This document shows, piece after piece, positions 1-9,241 of a stretch of 64,000 bases of DNA. Under the pieces are notes generated by a model. That model was not told the DNA's origin. It did not search any database and saw only the letters and a program-made list of their open reading frames with translations. Made by a program: the position numbers and the translations under genes. The stretch comes from an uncultured bacterium (GTDB taxonomy: Bacteria > Margulisbacteria > Marinamargulisbacteria > SXXA01): assembly GCA_903864835.1 (NCBI GenBank), contig CAIPHK010000040.1:62001-126000 (forward strand), given 5' to 3'. The first letter of the stretch is position 1; every line of letters starts with the position of its first letter.

Positions 1-654
1 ACTCAATACCAATTGAAATACGCCAATATCATATTCAATAGCATTCCGAGTCTACTTTCCCATAAAATAAAATATGCCAATATTTCAGATCACTATAAAT
101 CACGAGAACTATCGCCCTGTTTTGATTTATTGGCAAAAGCAGGTGTTATTCATCCGGTTTACCATTCATCATCCGACCGCCCACCGATTGGGGCTGGGAT
201 AAACCCTAAGCAATTCAAGGCCATCTTGATGGACATCGCCCTCACTCAATCGATGTTAAAACTGGATCTCGGAGAATGGATTTTAAATCCTGATCGAGCA
301 ATCAGTAACAAAGGCCCGATCGTAGAAGCGTTTGTCGGTCAGGAGCTCCTCGCTTATGCCAACTCCGAAGTCAAAACCGAGCTGTTCTATTGGCATCGAG
401 AAACCCCGGGAAGCCAAGCTGAAATTGATTACCTTGTTCAAAAAGGGAACCAAGTCATTCCCATTGAAGTAAAGAGTGGAAAAACCGGCGGCCTTAAAAG
501 TTTGGTGGATTATATTAAAATCAAAAATATAGAAACAAAAGGAATCCACTTTTCGACTCGGGAATATCAAGAAAACCCTCTTTATACATCCATGCCATTG
601 TATTTTGTTTCCAAGTTAGCGGAACGCGAGAGTTTTGATACACTGGTCGACTAA
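1..654 (+). CDS. DUF4143-domain protein, C-terminal part (5' end outside window)
   Basis: The reading frame is open from the first base, so this is the 3' part (217 codons) of a longer gene. Proteins of this type normally have an N-terminal AAA ATPase domain and a C-terminal DUF4143 region related to PD-(D/E)xK nucleases. Only the C-terminal part is visible: a glutamate/aspartate in QAEIDYLVQ followed by IPIEVKSG, which matches the family's acidic-residue and E-x-K pattern. The cellular role of these ATPases is poorly known. It ends in tandem TAA codons and is followed 54 bp later by a transaldolase gene with its own ribosome site, so no functional link is implied. Confidence 0.8.
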   Translation, partial: TQYQLKYANIIFNSIPSLLSHKIKYANISDHYKSRELSPCFDLLAKAGVIHPVYHSSSDRPPIGAGINPKQFKAILMDIALTQSMLKLDLGEWILNPDRAISNKGPIVEAFVGQELLAYANSEVKTELFYWHRETPGSQAEIDYLVQKGNQVIPIEVKSGKTGGLKSLVDYIKIKNIETKGIHFSTREYQENPLYTSMPLYFVSKLAERESFDTLVD

Positions 655-708
655 TAAGATTTAAATTTTTGAGACGGGTATGCCGTTTTCATCTTTCAAG
701 AGGTTATT

Positions 709-1350
709 ATGAAATTTTTTATCGATACCGCTGATGTTTCCGCGATCAAAAAAGCCCACGAAATGGGTCTTGTGGACGGCGTAACAACGAATCCATCACT
801 GATCAAAAAAGCAGGCCGCGACCACGAACAAACGATTCGCGAAATTAGCGCATTGGTTCCTGGACCTATTTCCGTTGAAACATTGAGCGATACCGCGGAA
901 GGCATGATCAAAGAGGCCGATACCTATATCACATGGGGATCGAACATCGTTATTAAAGTGGTGATGACCCCTGAGGGAATGAAAGCCGTTCGAGCGCTAT
1001 CTGCACGGGGAATCAAAACCAACGTCACCCTTATTTTTTCGCCATTACAAGCGTTGATCGCGGCCAAGTCCGGCGCGACTTATGTCAGCCCGTTTGTCGG
1101 TCGTTTGGATGATATTAGTCACCAAGGCATGGAGCTGATCACCCAAATTCGCCAGATTTTTGATAATTACGACATTGAAACCGAAATTTTAGCAGCCAGT
1201 ATTCGCCACCCACTTCACATGTTGGATTCGGCGATGGTTGGCGCCGATGTGGCAACGGTCCCTCCAGAAACTTTGATGCAGATCTTTAAACATCCACTGA
1301 CGGAAAGTGGCATTGCAAAGTTTATGGAAGACGCGAAGGCGTGGGTGTAA
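709..1350 (+). CDS. transaldolase / fructose-6-phosphate aldolase-like (small type)
   Basis: A 213-residue cytoplasmic TIM-barrel enzyme of the short transaldolase (TalC/Fsa) family. It opens with [10 protein letters not shown] and has GVTTNPSLI near residues 24-32. The Schiff-base lysine is Lys83 in [10 protein letters not shown]. It acts in the non-oxidative pentose phosphate pathway, transferring dihydroxyacetone units or cleaving fructose 6-phosphate. The two activities cannot be separated by eye, although the length is typical of the family. The ATG is preceded by AAGAGG at good spacing. It could also be involved in sugar-precursor supply, but it is not fused to the glycan genes that follow. 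Confidence 0.93.
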   Translation: MKFFIDTADVSAIKKAHEMGLVDGVTTNPSLIKKAGRDHEQTIREISALVPGPISVETLSDTAEGMIKEADTYITWGSNIVIKVVMTPEGMKAVRALSARGIKTNVTLIFSPLQALIAAKSGATYVSPFVGRLDDISHQGMELITQIRQIFDNYDIETEILAASIRHPLHMLDSAMVGADVATVPPETLMQIFKHPLTESGIAKFMEDAKAWV

Positions 1351-1368
1351 GGGTCATCTCCCCCGCCC

Positions 1369-2316
1369 GTGATTAGCATACTGATACCGACCTATAATCG
1401 TGTCAGTCTCTTAGCCGAAACGATCGGGTCGGCGTTGTCTCAAACACGCTCTGATCTCGAAATTGTCGTTGTCGATAATTGTAGTACCGATACGACATGG
1501 GACTACTTGCAGCAACTGGCAACCCAGCACTCTTGTATTCGCATATTTAGAAACGGCTCCAATTTCGGACCGGTCCGAAATTGGAGCCGTTGTGTTGATG
1601 AAGCCCGGGGTCAGTATGCAAAAATACTATGGTCTGACGACATTATGGACGCTCATTTTCTTGAAAAAACGATTCCGCTCTTAGAAACTCACGCCGACAT
1701 CGGGTTTGTCTATTCTAATTATTCCTCGTTTACCGACCACCCAAAAGACTCCGACGCTCAGACCGACTTTGGCCCATCCGGCATATTTCCAACGAATGCC
1801 TATATTCTAAAAAACTTCACAGGTTCCCCAACGCCCGTTTCTCCTGGAAATGCGGTCTTTAGACTGGATGATTTAAAGAAAAGTCTGCTAGTGGATATCC
1901 CTAATAAAGTCGGTAGTGATTTCGCCACACACGCCATCGGAAATGATCTGTTAATTTACTTACTGACCGCGTCAAAATATCCCAAATATGCAGTCATCGC
2001 AGAAAACCTGATCCATTTTCGGGTGCACGACGGTGCAATCAGCATGACGTCCGGAGAGAAAAAACTCACCCTCCACTATAATCTCGCCCGGGCTTATTTT
2101 GCGGAGACATACCGACCCGATCTTATTCCGATTCTAAACTCGCAAATTCTACTGTCTATTTTGGGATGTAAAGAAGCCACTAAGTATGGATTGGATTCAA
2201 TATCCAACTTCTATATTTCCTCGGGCAGAACTCAATTTGACTGGGCGTTTTTGGCACTTCGACTATTAAAAAAGGCGACATCGACAGTTACTCACGCTTT
2301 TCAATTCAACCGTTAA
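1369..2316 (+). CDS. family 2 glycosyltransferase
   Basis: A 315-residue GT-A fold transferase that probably adds a sugar to a surface glycan from a nucleotide-sugar donor. The N-terminus SILIPTYNR, the VVDNCSTD stretch near residues 35-42 and the metal-binding WSDD near residue 88 are standard GT2 features. The start is GTG at 1369, 18 bp after the transaldolase stop, with no strong ribosome site. It leads a plus-strand trio with the next two genes. Codons 62-74 are encoded entirely by a perfect 40-bp palindrome, described separately. Donor and acceptor cannot be told from sequence. Confidence 0.88.
   Translation: MISILIPTYNRVSLLAETIGSALSQTRSDLEIVVVDNCSTDTTWDYLQQLATQHSCIRIFRNGSNFGPVRNWSRCVDEARGQYAKILWSDDIMDAHFLEKTIPLLETHADIGFVYSNYSSFTDHPKDSDAQTDFGPSGIFPTNAYILKNFTGSPTPVSPGNAVFRLDDLKKSLLVDIPNKVGSDFATHAIGNDLLIYLLTASKYPKYAVIAENLIHFRVHDGAISMTSGEKKLTLHYNLARAYFAETYRPDLIPILNSQILLSILGCKEATKYGLDSISNFYISSGRTQFDWAFLALRLLKKATSTVTHAFQFNR
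1552..1591. repeat. perfect 40-bp palindrome inside a glycosyltransferase gene
   Basis: Bases 1552-1571 and 1572-1591 are exact reverse complements with no spacer. The left arm begins AACGGCTCC and the centre is GGACCGGTCC. Bases 1551 and 1592 break the symmetry. The palindrome is in frame and encodes Asn62 to Arg74 of the GT2 protein, a stretch (SNFGPVRNW) that is conserved in the family, so coding function appears intact. Confidence 0.97.
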
Positions 2317-2342
2317 CAATCCGTCGAGCAAGGAACCCTCCA

Positions 2343-3296
2343 ATGGAATCATCTCCCGCACCCATTATTCTATTTGTATACAATCGCCCTCAACACACCC
2401 AATTGACGGTGAAAAAGCTGTCGGAGAACAGGCTGGCCCACAGTTCCAATCTGTTTATATTTTCGGATGGTCCGCGAACCGATGGCGATCGAAACCGGGT
2501 TAACGAGGTACGTGATATTGTGAGCACCATTCAGGGATTTGCCCGTGTAACCATTGTAAACCGTGACCACAATATGGGGCTGACTCAAAATATCATTACC
2601 GGAATTTCGGACATCATCAACCGATATGGAACAGCTATCGTAGTGGAAGATGACATCGTCACCAGCCCCTATTTTCTTGACTATATGAATGATGGGTTAA
2701 ATACATACCAACAGAATCCGAGTATATTTTCGATTTCAGGATATGGCCCCCCTATTCCAATAAGGGCCACATACACCGAACCAGTATATTGGGCCCCCCG
2801 CTCTCCGTCCTGGGGATGGGCCACCTGGGCCGATCGATGGGACCGAGTCGACTGGGCCGCATCTACTTTTGCAACATTCATTTCTAATCGGCGCGATCGT
2901 CACGCCTTTAACCGGGGAGGGAATGACCTCACAGACCTCCTAACTCAGCAAGTTGAAGGGCACATCAACTCCTGGGACATCTGTTGGTGTTATGCCCATT
3001 ACACGAATAACGCCGGGTGCATCTACCCCATTGTGTCTAAGGTCAGAAATAGCGGGACCGATGGATCCGGCACACACTATACAAGCACTTCAACAAAATA
3101 CGATGTCGTCGTTGACAAGCTCCCGCCGAAATCATTTCCGCCAACCATTGATGTTGACCCCATTATCCTTCGGCAATTTAAAGCGTTCTATGATGTCTCG
3201 ATCCGGGACCGATTGAAGCGAGTTATTGTCCGAATCCTACGCCGGTATCATGTACCATATGACAAAGTATTGCATCGTAAAAAAGTCAAAAACTGA
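2343..3296 (+). CDS. glycosyltransferase, GT-A fold (GNT-I-like / GT2-like)
   Basis: A 317-residue predicted nucleotide-sugar glycosyltransferase. It opens with PIILFVYNRP. A conserved FIFSDGPR lies near residues 38-45, and the acidic metal/donor motif VVEDDIV is at residues 100-106, followed by PYFLDYMNDGL. This arrangement is that of bacterial proteins related to N-acetylglucosaminyltransferase I and GT2 enzymes. An AAGGA element precedes the ATG. It lies 26 bp after the first GT2 gene and is followed by an FkbM methyltransferase, so the three are probably one small glycan-modification operon. Donor specificity is unknown. Confidence 0.83.
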   Translation: MESSPAPIILFVYNRPQHTQLTVKKLSENRLAHSSNLFIFSDGPRTDGDRNRVNEVRDIVSTIQGFARVTIVNRDHNMGLTQNIITGISDIINRYGTAIVVEDDIVTSPYFLDYMNDGLNTYQQNPSIFSISGYGPPIPIRATYTEPVYWAPRSPSWGWATWADRWDRVDWAASTFATFISNRRDRHAFNRGGNDLTDLLTQQVEGHINSWDICWCYAHYTNNAGCIYPIVSKVRNSGTDGSGTHYTSTSTKYDVVVDKLPPKSFPPTIDVDPIILRQFKAFYDVSIRDRLKRVIVRILRRYHVPYDKVLHRKKVKN

Positions 3297-3315
3297 CGCA
3301 CTTCAGGAGGTCCCA

Positions 3316-4152
3316 TTGAATATTATCAAAAAAACACTAAAACAATGGTTTAAAACGATCTATAAACTCATGTTTGCACATCGATGCTTTGCCCCGTTTA
3401 ATCACTTCGTCTTTGAGTGCGCCTTGGGTGGAATTGGCGTATTGAACTCCGAAAAAAGTGGTGAAGATCATTTTATTTCTAAGCGCCTCCATCACTTTAT
3501 TCGAGACCCATCTTCCCCCATTTTTTTTGACGTTGGTGCCAATATCGGCGATTACTCCGCCCGTTTATTAACTCATTTCCCTGATGCAAATATCGTCGCA
3601 TTCGAACCCAATCCAGAAGTTTTCAAAACGTTATTATTGGACTGGAAAAGCCCAACCCCCCCTTTTAATATCGGTTTGTCCGACACCGCCGGTACTCTTT
3701 CATTACATATTCCAACCAATCGTTCATTATCGGAATTTGCGTCGGTTTATCGTGATATCAACTCGGACGTTCACAATGAAGTGTCAAGCGCAATTCAGAT
3801 CCCGATGAATACATTGGACAACATCGCTTTTAAACTAGGCATACACCATATCGACCTCCTAAAGATCGACGTCGAAGGCCATGAATTGGCCGTCCTATTG
3901 GGTGGAAAGCAACTCCTTTCCGAAAATAAAATTTCGGTGATCCAACTCGAATTCAACGAAATGAATGTGATGAGTCATGTTTTTTTTAGAGACATCAAAA
4001 AAGCCCTTCCGGGATTTCGATTTTTTAGATTATTGCCAACCTCTACGATCGAAATTCCACCCAGTATTGTACATTCTGAAATTTTTGGATTTCAAAATAT
4101 TGTATGTATCCACTGCAGCCTGTTCGGGCCGGCCGACAAATTTCTGGCCTAA
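3316..4152 (+). CDS. FkbM-family methyltransferase
   Basis: SAM-dependent O-methyltransferase of the FkbM family, often found in glycan clusters where it caps sugars. The glycine-rich SAM motif FDVGANIGD is at residues 71-79, FEPNP at 96-100, and the family signature DLLKIDVEGHE follows later. I chose the TTG at 3316, giving 278 residues, because AGGAGG sits at ideal spacing before it. The upstream in-frame ATG at 3226 lies inside the previous gene and has no such site. It is the last gene of the plus-strand trio and converges with the Wzx gene 64 bp away. Confidence 0.87.
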   Translation: MNIIKKTLKQWFKTIYKLMFAHRCFAPFNHFVFECALGGIGVLNSEKSGEDHFISKRLHHFIRDPSSPIFFDVGANIGDYSARLLTHFPDANIVAFEPNPEVFKTLLLDWKSPTPPFNIGLSDTAGTLSLHIPTNRSLSEFASVYRDINSDVHNEVSSAIQIPMNTLDNIAFKLGIHHIDLLKIDVEGHELAVLLGGKQLLSENKISVIQLEFNEMNVMSHVFFRDIKKALPGFRFFRLLPTSTIEIPPSIVHSEIFGFQNIVCIHCSLFGPADKFLA

Positions 4153-4216
4153 CCCATAAATTTCTAGACGTCGCCACCCGACCAATGAAAGCATTGCGGC
4201 CCGCCGCCAAGAGTTT

Positions 4217-5536
4217 CTAAAAAATATTCTTTAATCGAATAGCGTCTATTTGGAGCCTAAAAAGCGGACGGGTTTTTTTGAAACTCACGTTGACGACCAC
4301 CGTCACAACCGAATAGGAAATCATCGTCGCAATTGCGGCTCCCACCCCTCCGAGCCGAGGGATCAGAACCAAGTTCAACCCGACGTTGACAATCGCGACC
4401 ATACCCAAATTAAGCGCAAATATTTTGGTCAATCTTTCGTTGATATAAAAAATTGAGGATACGGCCCCTTGAAAAATGCCAATCAATCCCAGTACATGGA
4501 TCGTTAAAATCGGCACAGCCCCTGCAAACTGGCCCCCCAATAATTCAGGAACAATCCACCACGCCGTACAAAGCGTCAAAATAATGACCGTATAGGCCAA
4601 CCCAGTGAGAATTGACATCAACCGCCCGATTCGGTCCAAATACAATGCCGGATTCAATTTTTTACACTGGATAATCGATGGTGTCGCTGAGGTCGCAATC
4701 AATGCCGGTAAAAACGCCCATACCTCTGACAACCTTGCTGCGGCACCATAAAGTCCCGCTTCAAACGTCCCCGACATCATTGTCAGCATCACCTGATCCA
4801 TTCGCATGTACACCATGATGGCCGAGCTGGCTAAAATTAACGGAAGCGCCGCCCTCAAAATTAGTTTTCCAATGGTGGGCGAAAATCGCCAGCGAATCCC
4901 TGTGCCTTTCTTGAGGTAAACCCAGGTGAACCCCAAAATTCCAAGACCCACTTCGACGGTACTAATTCCAATAAACCAGTCGACTCCAGCGTCATATAAA
5001 ATCAGAATAACCTTAATGCCGCTACTCACCGCAAATGCGATGGACTCCACAATAACCAGTTGCTTCGACTCTAACTTCGAATCAAACCAATACCGAATAA
5101 CATTGAGCGGCAGTACCAGAAACCCAACGGCAAGCACCAATCCAGGGATGACTGGCAATTGGGTTTGGCCCCAATATATCCACGAGGAAAATGTGACAAA
5201 CACCACCAACCCACTGACACATCGGGCCACAATCGCTGTCCCTAAGATATCCGCACCTCGGGATGGATATCTCACTAAAAACCGTCCAATAACCCCATCC
5301 AATCCGAGTCCCGCGACGATGCCGACTAACCCAAACACAGAAAATGCATACCCCATCAATCCGTAGTCAGCTGGACCCAAATACCGGGCCACCCACAAGC
5401 CCACGAACAAACCCATCCCCATTCGGAGAATTTTATCCGCAATTAACCATCCCGAATTACGAACCGCCGCTTGGATCCCCGCCCGGGAAAGATACCCTTT
5501 GAGTCGTCCCATTCCGGACATCCATCGCTGTTTCAT
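4217..5536 (-). CDS. wzx: Wzx-type polysaccharide flippase (MATE-like/MVF superfamily)
   Basis: A 439-residue integral membrane protein with about twelve hydrophobic segments. The N-terminus NSGWLIADKI and GLWVARYLGPADYG are typical of O-antigen and exopolysaccharide flippases, which move lipid-linked oligosaccharides across the inner membrane. Its start overlaps the stop of the upstream transferase gene by 4 bp (ATGA), so it is translated from the same mRNA. It is the last gene of the long minus-strand glycan operon. A second flippase lies at 62552-63859, suggesting that two separate glycans are exported. Confidence 0.9.
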   Translation of the reverse strand: MKQRWMSGMGRLKGYLSRAGIQAAVRNSGWLIADKILRMGMGLFVGLWVARYLGPADYGLMGYAFSVFGLVGIVAGLGLDGVIGRFLVRYPSRGADILGTAIVARCVSGLVVFVTFSSWIYWGQTQLPVIPGLVLAVGFLVLPLNVIRYWFDSKLESKQLVIVESIAFAVSSGIKVILILYDAGVDWFIGISTVEVGLGILGFTWVYLKKGTGIRWRFSPTIGKLILRAALPLILASSAIMVYMRMDQVMLTMMSGTFEAGLYGAAARLSEVWAFLPALIATSATPSIIQCKKLNPALYLDRIGRLMSILTGLAYTVIILTLCTAWWIVPELLGGQFAGAVPILTIHVLGLIGIFQGAVSSIFYINERLTKIFALNLGMVAIVNVGLNLVLIPRLGGVGAAIATMISYSVVTVVVNVSFKKTRPLFRLQIDAIRLKNIF

Positions 5537-7140
5537 TGGGGCGTCTTCTGGACAAAAATCACGACATTTCCGTCTTCGTAGACCACCGAATACCCCAGAA
5601 ATCCGTTCCGAAGCGAGGTAATCAATCGTGCCCCGTCTTCATATCCCGTTCGATCCACCAAATGATCCAATTGGCGGCCGTCAAAATACGGATCCGATTT
5701 ATCGATTACTACTGCTTTCATGGGGATAAAGGGCTGCGGCGGAATACGTAAGTCATTGAAGTACTGCAACTGTGCATTTGGTTCGATCATTCTCAACCCA
5801 ATGGGCCCCGCAATCCGAATCACATGCGACATCGGAATAGGAATATGATTCAACTCAATTAAGACTTTGGGGGATGCCAATAGATAATCGTTAGGACCAA
5901 GAATTTCGGAAAGCTTAATGGCTATTTCACGCCGAGACTCCGCCCAATGGGTGACATAGGCATCGTATTGGGGACGATGAATCATCGACTCAAACTCGGG
6001 TCGGTGAGCCCCAATATTCAACCCAATGAGACCTGACAGAACCCAAAGTCCCCGTCGTGCTGACCCCACGTTCAAGATGGGCGACAGCCCCACTACAGTG
6101 ACAATAACCGCCGCCAAATAATAGTGAGCCTCCATTTTATTAACGGTAACCAGTGAATAGACCAATACAAAAAGCCCAGACAGTCCCACGACCCAATACC
6201 GTCTCAATCCTGGACTTTTAAAATGACGAATTACAGCAACTGCCGCCAGTGTCGCCAAAATCAGACTGACCAGCCCAGACAAATACGGTCTAAACAAGCA
6301 CCAGTCTAGGCGACGATGGAACGGAATGACTCCCACAACGCCATGGTTAGACGCCATGGAAACTAAGTTTCCTTCAAAAAACCGAATAAATGCCCGCAAG
6401 CCTTGGGGATGAAGCAAATACGGATTCGTCGCGACAAATACCAAGCCTGCCAAACCAACAGCCCCCAAACTCATTAACACGGGCTGGTGCCATCGTCCTG
6501 GACGGGGATTACCCGACCCCAAATGAGCCAATCCGTACAAGAAAAATACCGGCAAAAATGTAACTGCCTGAAACTTGATCCCTATGGCCACGCCCATGAT
6601 TACACTGGCCACCCAATACGATCTCCCGAATTTAAAATCATCCCTTAGTAAAGCCAGCATTCCAATTAGAACGAACAATGTCATCGGGAAATCAGGATGA
6701 AACCAGATCCCTATCATCCAAATCGCCGGTGCACTCAGCAGAAGACCCACAACCCCCAGGGCCGACATCTTATCCATTGTAATCCGGGCCATTCGATACA
6801 CAACGATCATCGTGCCGACTGCGGCTGCCGCAGACACCAATCGGGGGATCACGACCTGCCCGACACTGCTGCTATCCCCCACAAATCCCCAAGACAACAG
6901 GGTATTTACTAAAAAATACAGGAACCCATAATTAAAGAAGGCGTACGAAAAAGTGCCTTTTACGTCATGTCCCAGTAACGACTGCTTCATCTTAATCATG
7001 ACGGGAATAAAGCCGTATTCGTCAGAAACGGCGGCCGCCAATGTCGAGATGTCCGAATATTGAAAACACAGATACCCAATTGATCCCGCAAAAAGGATCG
7101 CTCCCGCTGCAAGAAAAAATTTCTGGAGTTTATTTTCCAT
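5533..7140 (-). CDS. GT-C type membrane glycosyltransferase (family 39-like)
   Basis: A 535-residue multi-pass protein resembling ArnT/PMT-type enzymes that use polyprenyl-phosphate sugars on the periplasmic face of the inner membrane. After the first transmembrane helix an acidic pair, Asp39-Glu40 in VSDEYGF, occupies the position of the catalytic acidic motif of the GT-C first loop. GIWFHPDFP lies in a later loop, and a soluble C-terminal part of about 150 residues follows. It overlaps the flippase start by 4 bp and the upstream 190-residue membrane gene by 11 bp. Sugar and acceptor are unknown. Confidence 0.78.
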   Translation of the reverse strand: MENKLQKFFLAAGAILFAGSIGYLCFQYSDISTLAAAVSDEYGFIPVMIKMKQSLLGHDVKGTFSYAFFNYGFLYFLVNTLLSWGFVGDSSSVGQVVIPRLVSAAAAVGTMIVVYRMARITMDKMSALGVVGLLLSAPAIWMIGIWFHPDFPMTLFVLIGMLALLRDDFKFGRSYWVASVIMGVAIGIKFQAVTFLPVFFLYGLAHLGSGNPRPGRWHQPVLMSLGAVGLAGLVFVATNPYLLHPQGLRAFIRFFEGNLVSMASNHGVVGVIPFHRRLDWCLFRPYLSGLVSLILATLAAVAVIRHFKSPGLRRYWVVGLSGLFVLVYSLVTVNKMEAHYYLAAVIVTVVGLSPILNVGSARRGLWVLSGLIGLNIGAHRPEFESMIHRPQYDAYVTHWAESRREIAIKLSEILGPNDYLLASPKVLIELNHIPIPMSHVIRIAGPIGLRMIEPNAQLQYFNDLRIPPQPFIPMKAVVIDKSDPYFDGRQLDHLVDRTGYEDGARLITSLRNGFLGYSVVYEDGNVVIFVQKTPQ

Positions 7141-7702
7141 GAGGGGCCCGCCCTGTTAGGGGTTGGGTAGCCTCGCGGTATCGGTTACCCAATCCCAAAA
7201 AATCGGAATAGGTCACTAAAATACGAGTGAATAGATTTGCTTTTTGGGTTGGCATCAAGACGTTGGTATCACGGGAAGAGGCCACTACAAATCCAGAGTC
7301 GGTCATATCTTGAATCCGCTGCGCTTGGTAGGTTTCCGATGAAAATAGGGTTTTGATATCCGACTGAGTAATTTGACCCGTCTCCACCGAGTAAAAAATC
7401 ATGTGATAGGTTAATGATCGATCCACAAAGACTGTTGTGTACACCGAAAACAGATTCAAAAATGAAATATAGGTTGCGCCAATAAAAAAGAGGGTAATTC
7501 CTGACAAGTCCCCCAAGAACCGTGGAACCACTAGTACCGCTGAAATTCCCACCACAATCGACACCAAAAAAGATTGGGCAAATATCGGAATGGGTACGGC
7601 GAGCATGATCATGGCCTTTTGAAGCAGTCCATATTCAATCAGGGCGCCGATGCTCACGACACCAATCACCATCGCAGGCTTTAACCCATTTTTCCAAGTC
7701 AT
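7130..7702 (-). CDS. small multi-pass membrane protein of unknown function
   Basis: 190 residues. Four hydrophobic segments fill roughly residues 8-110 and are followed by a polar tail containing YQAQRIQDMTDSGF. I do not recognise a family. It sits between two large membrane proteins of the glycan operon, overlapping the downstream gene by 11 bp and separated from the upstream one by 3 bp, so co-translation is likely. The length and topology would suit an accessory subunit for the neighbouring GT-C-like protein. That is inference from position only. Confidence 0.65.
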   Translation of the reverse strand: MTWKNGLKPAMVIGVVSIGALIEYGLLQKAMIMLAVPIPIFAQSFLVSIVVGISAVLVVPRFLGDLSGITLFFIGATYISFLNLFSVYTTVFVDRSLTYHMIFYSVETGQITQSDIKTLFSSETYQAQRIQDMTDSGFVVASSRDTNVLMPTQKANLFTRILVTYSDFLGLGNRYREATQPLTGRAPHGK

Positions 7703-7705
7703 TTA

Positions 7706-9241
7706 TCAATAGTACCTTGTAATCTCATAGTCGGCGTTACTCTCAATCACCTTAACGAAACGATGTGACTTTTGGACAGGTTCAAGCTGAGACTTTAGAT
7801 AGTCGGACCAAAACATCTGAACCGCAGAACCAGTATCTCCCCGGAAATACCGAGGAACAATGACAATCACATCAGAGACCTTATCTCCAGCAAAATAAAT
7901 GCGGCGCACATCACCCCACCGTCGATCCCCCACCAATAACGGATCCTTGATACTTGGATCATCCCAGGACATCGCTCCCCCGACCCCGACGAAACCACTT
8001 TTTGCACGAGACACCAATATCATTGTAGAAGCCGTAGAAGCCCTGTTTTCTAATGCTACTTTGTCAAAAATTTCCCCCGACCGTTGCTCAATAATGGAGA
8101 TTGCTTGCGCCGTGGACCAAGCTAACCCGACTTGCGTTGGGATGTAGTATCCAAAATTATTAACCCCTGCGACGGAAATTAAAATAATCGACAAAACAAC
8201 GACTCCCCGCTGCTTTAGTTTGCTAAGCTGAGAACTTTCAACCAACAAAAATCCGTAAAACAGAACCAGAAACAAACCAACGGGGAACCCGTGCCAGAGA
8301 TATCCCGGCGAGAACCCCCAAATGTACACCACATAGACCAAACTCAAGCCTCCGAGCAGGAAAAAATACGACCACCCCACAATGGCAGACACTGCCCATA
8401 ACATGGCTACCGACACCAACGGGATCACACCTATCGAAAATGGGGGGCTCCCCACGTGATCACAAATCTGAACCCATGAAAATCGGGGGGCGGCCAGGAA
8501 AAAATGATGCAGCCGAATCATCGACGCACCCACTCCATACCCTCGGATCCCATGGAGGGCCTGAATTGGTTCATTTAGAAGATGATAGTTACCTCCCAAA
8601 TACCCAAAAATACATCCCACGGCCGCCCACCCCATATTTCTCTTGAAGTCCGCAACGAATGTCCGCCAGCTCACGATTCCGACTAATCCCAGCATTCCCA
8701 GAAATAAAAATATATTGTAGGTTTTCCACGAAAATCCAAACCCACAGAAAAAAAAGAAAAGACCCCACCATTTCCCACTCAAGGGGCGCCCTTTTGTTGA
8801 TCCACCTACGACAGCCGCCAGCGCGAGCGAAAATGTAATAGCGGTAAACGGGAATTCGTAAAATAACTTCCCATAAAAATAGAACCAAATACCAAAGGTG
8901 AACGTCGCTGAAAGAAAAAGATAGGCCCAATAGTCGTCGGCGGCGACACGCGCCAACCACTGTCTAAAACTTGAAACAATGATAAATATGGACCCAGTCA
9001 AACACGACAAAGCTAGGATGTAAGCCCACTTCGGGAACGGTAAAATCCATCGAGAAAGATCAAAAAATAACGATGAAAAGGCATCGGCTGCTGGCACATT
9101 AATATGGCCATAATGCCAATATAAAAAATAATCGGGAACGTAATAGTCCAGCGTATAAAAGGGCAATAAAAACCAAAAATACCCCATGCAAGCTAGACTC
9201 AATATCACATAAAATCGGACGGACTTTCCCCAGATATTCAT
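7706..9241 (-). CDS. large multi-pass membrane protein, possible GT-C transferase or polymerase
   Basis: A 511-residue protein with about ten hydrophobic segments and a polar C-terminal part of about 120 residues. The stretch YVPDYFLYWHYGH in the first external loop (around residues 34-46) has the acidic/aromatic look of GT-C first loops, but I cannot assign a family. Its start overlaps the stop of the upstream membrane gene by 4 bp. In this operon it may act as a lipid-linked sugar transferase or as the Wzy-type polymerase, which is otherwise not obvious in the cluster. Confidence 0.65.
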   Translation of the reverse strand: MNIWGKSVRFYVILSLACMGYFWFLLPFYTLDYYVPDYFLYWHYGHINVPAADAFSSLFFDLSRWILPFPKWAYILALSCLTGSIFIIVSSFRQWLARVAADDYWAYLFLSATFTFGIWFYFYGKLFYEFPFTAITFSLALAAVVGGSTKGRPLSGKWWGLFFFFCGFGFSWKTYNIFLFLGMLGLVGIVSWRTFVADFKRNMGWAAVGCIFGYLGGNYHLLNEPIQALHGIRGYGVGASMIRLHHFFLAAPRFSWVQICDHVGSPPFSIGVIPLVSVAMLWAVSAIVGWSYFFLLGGLSLVYVVYIWGFSPGYLWHGFPVGLFLVLFYGFLLVESSQLSKLKQRGVVVLSIILISVAGVNNFGYYIPTQVGLAWSTAQAISIIEQRSGEIFDKVALENRASTASTMILVSRAKSGFVGVGGAMSWDDPSIKDPLLVGDRRWGDVRRIYFAGDKVSDVIVIVPRYFRGDTGSAVQMFWSDYLKSQLEPVQKSHRFVKVIESNADYEITRYY

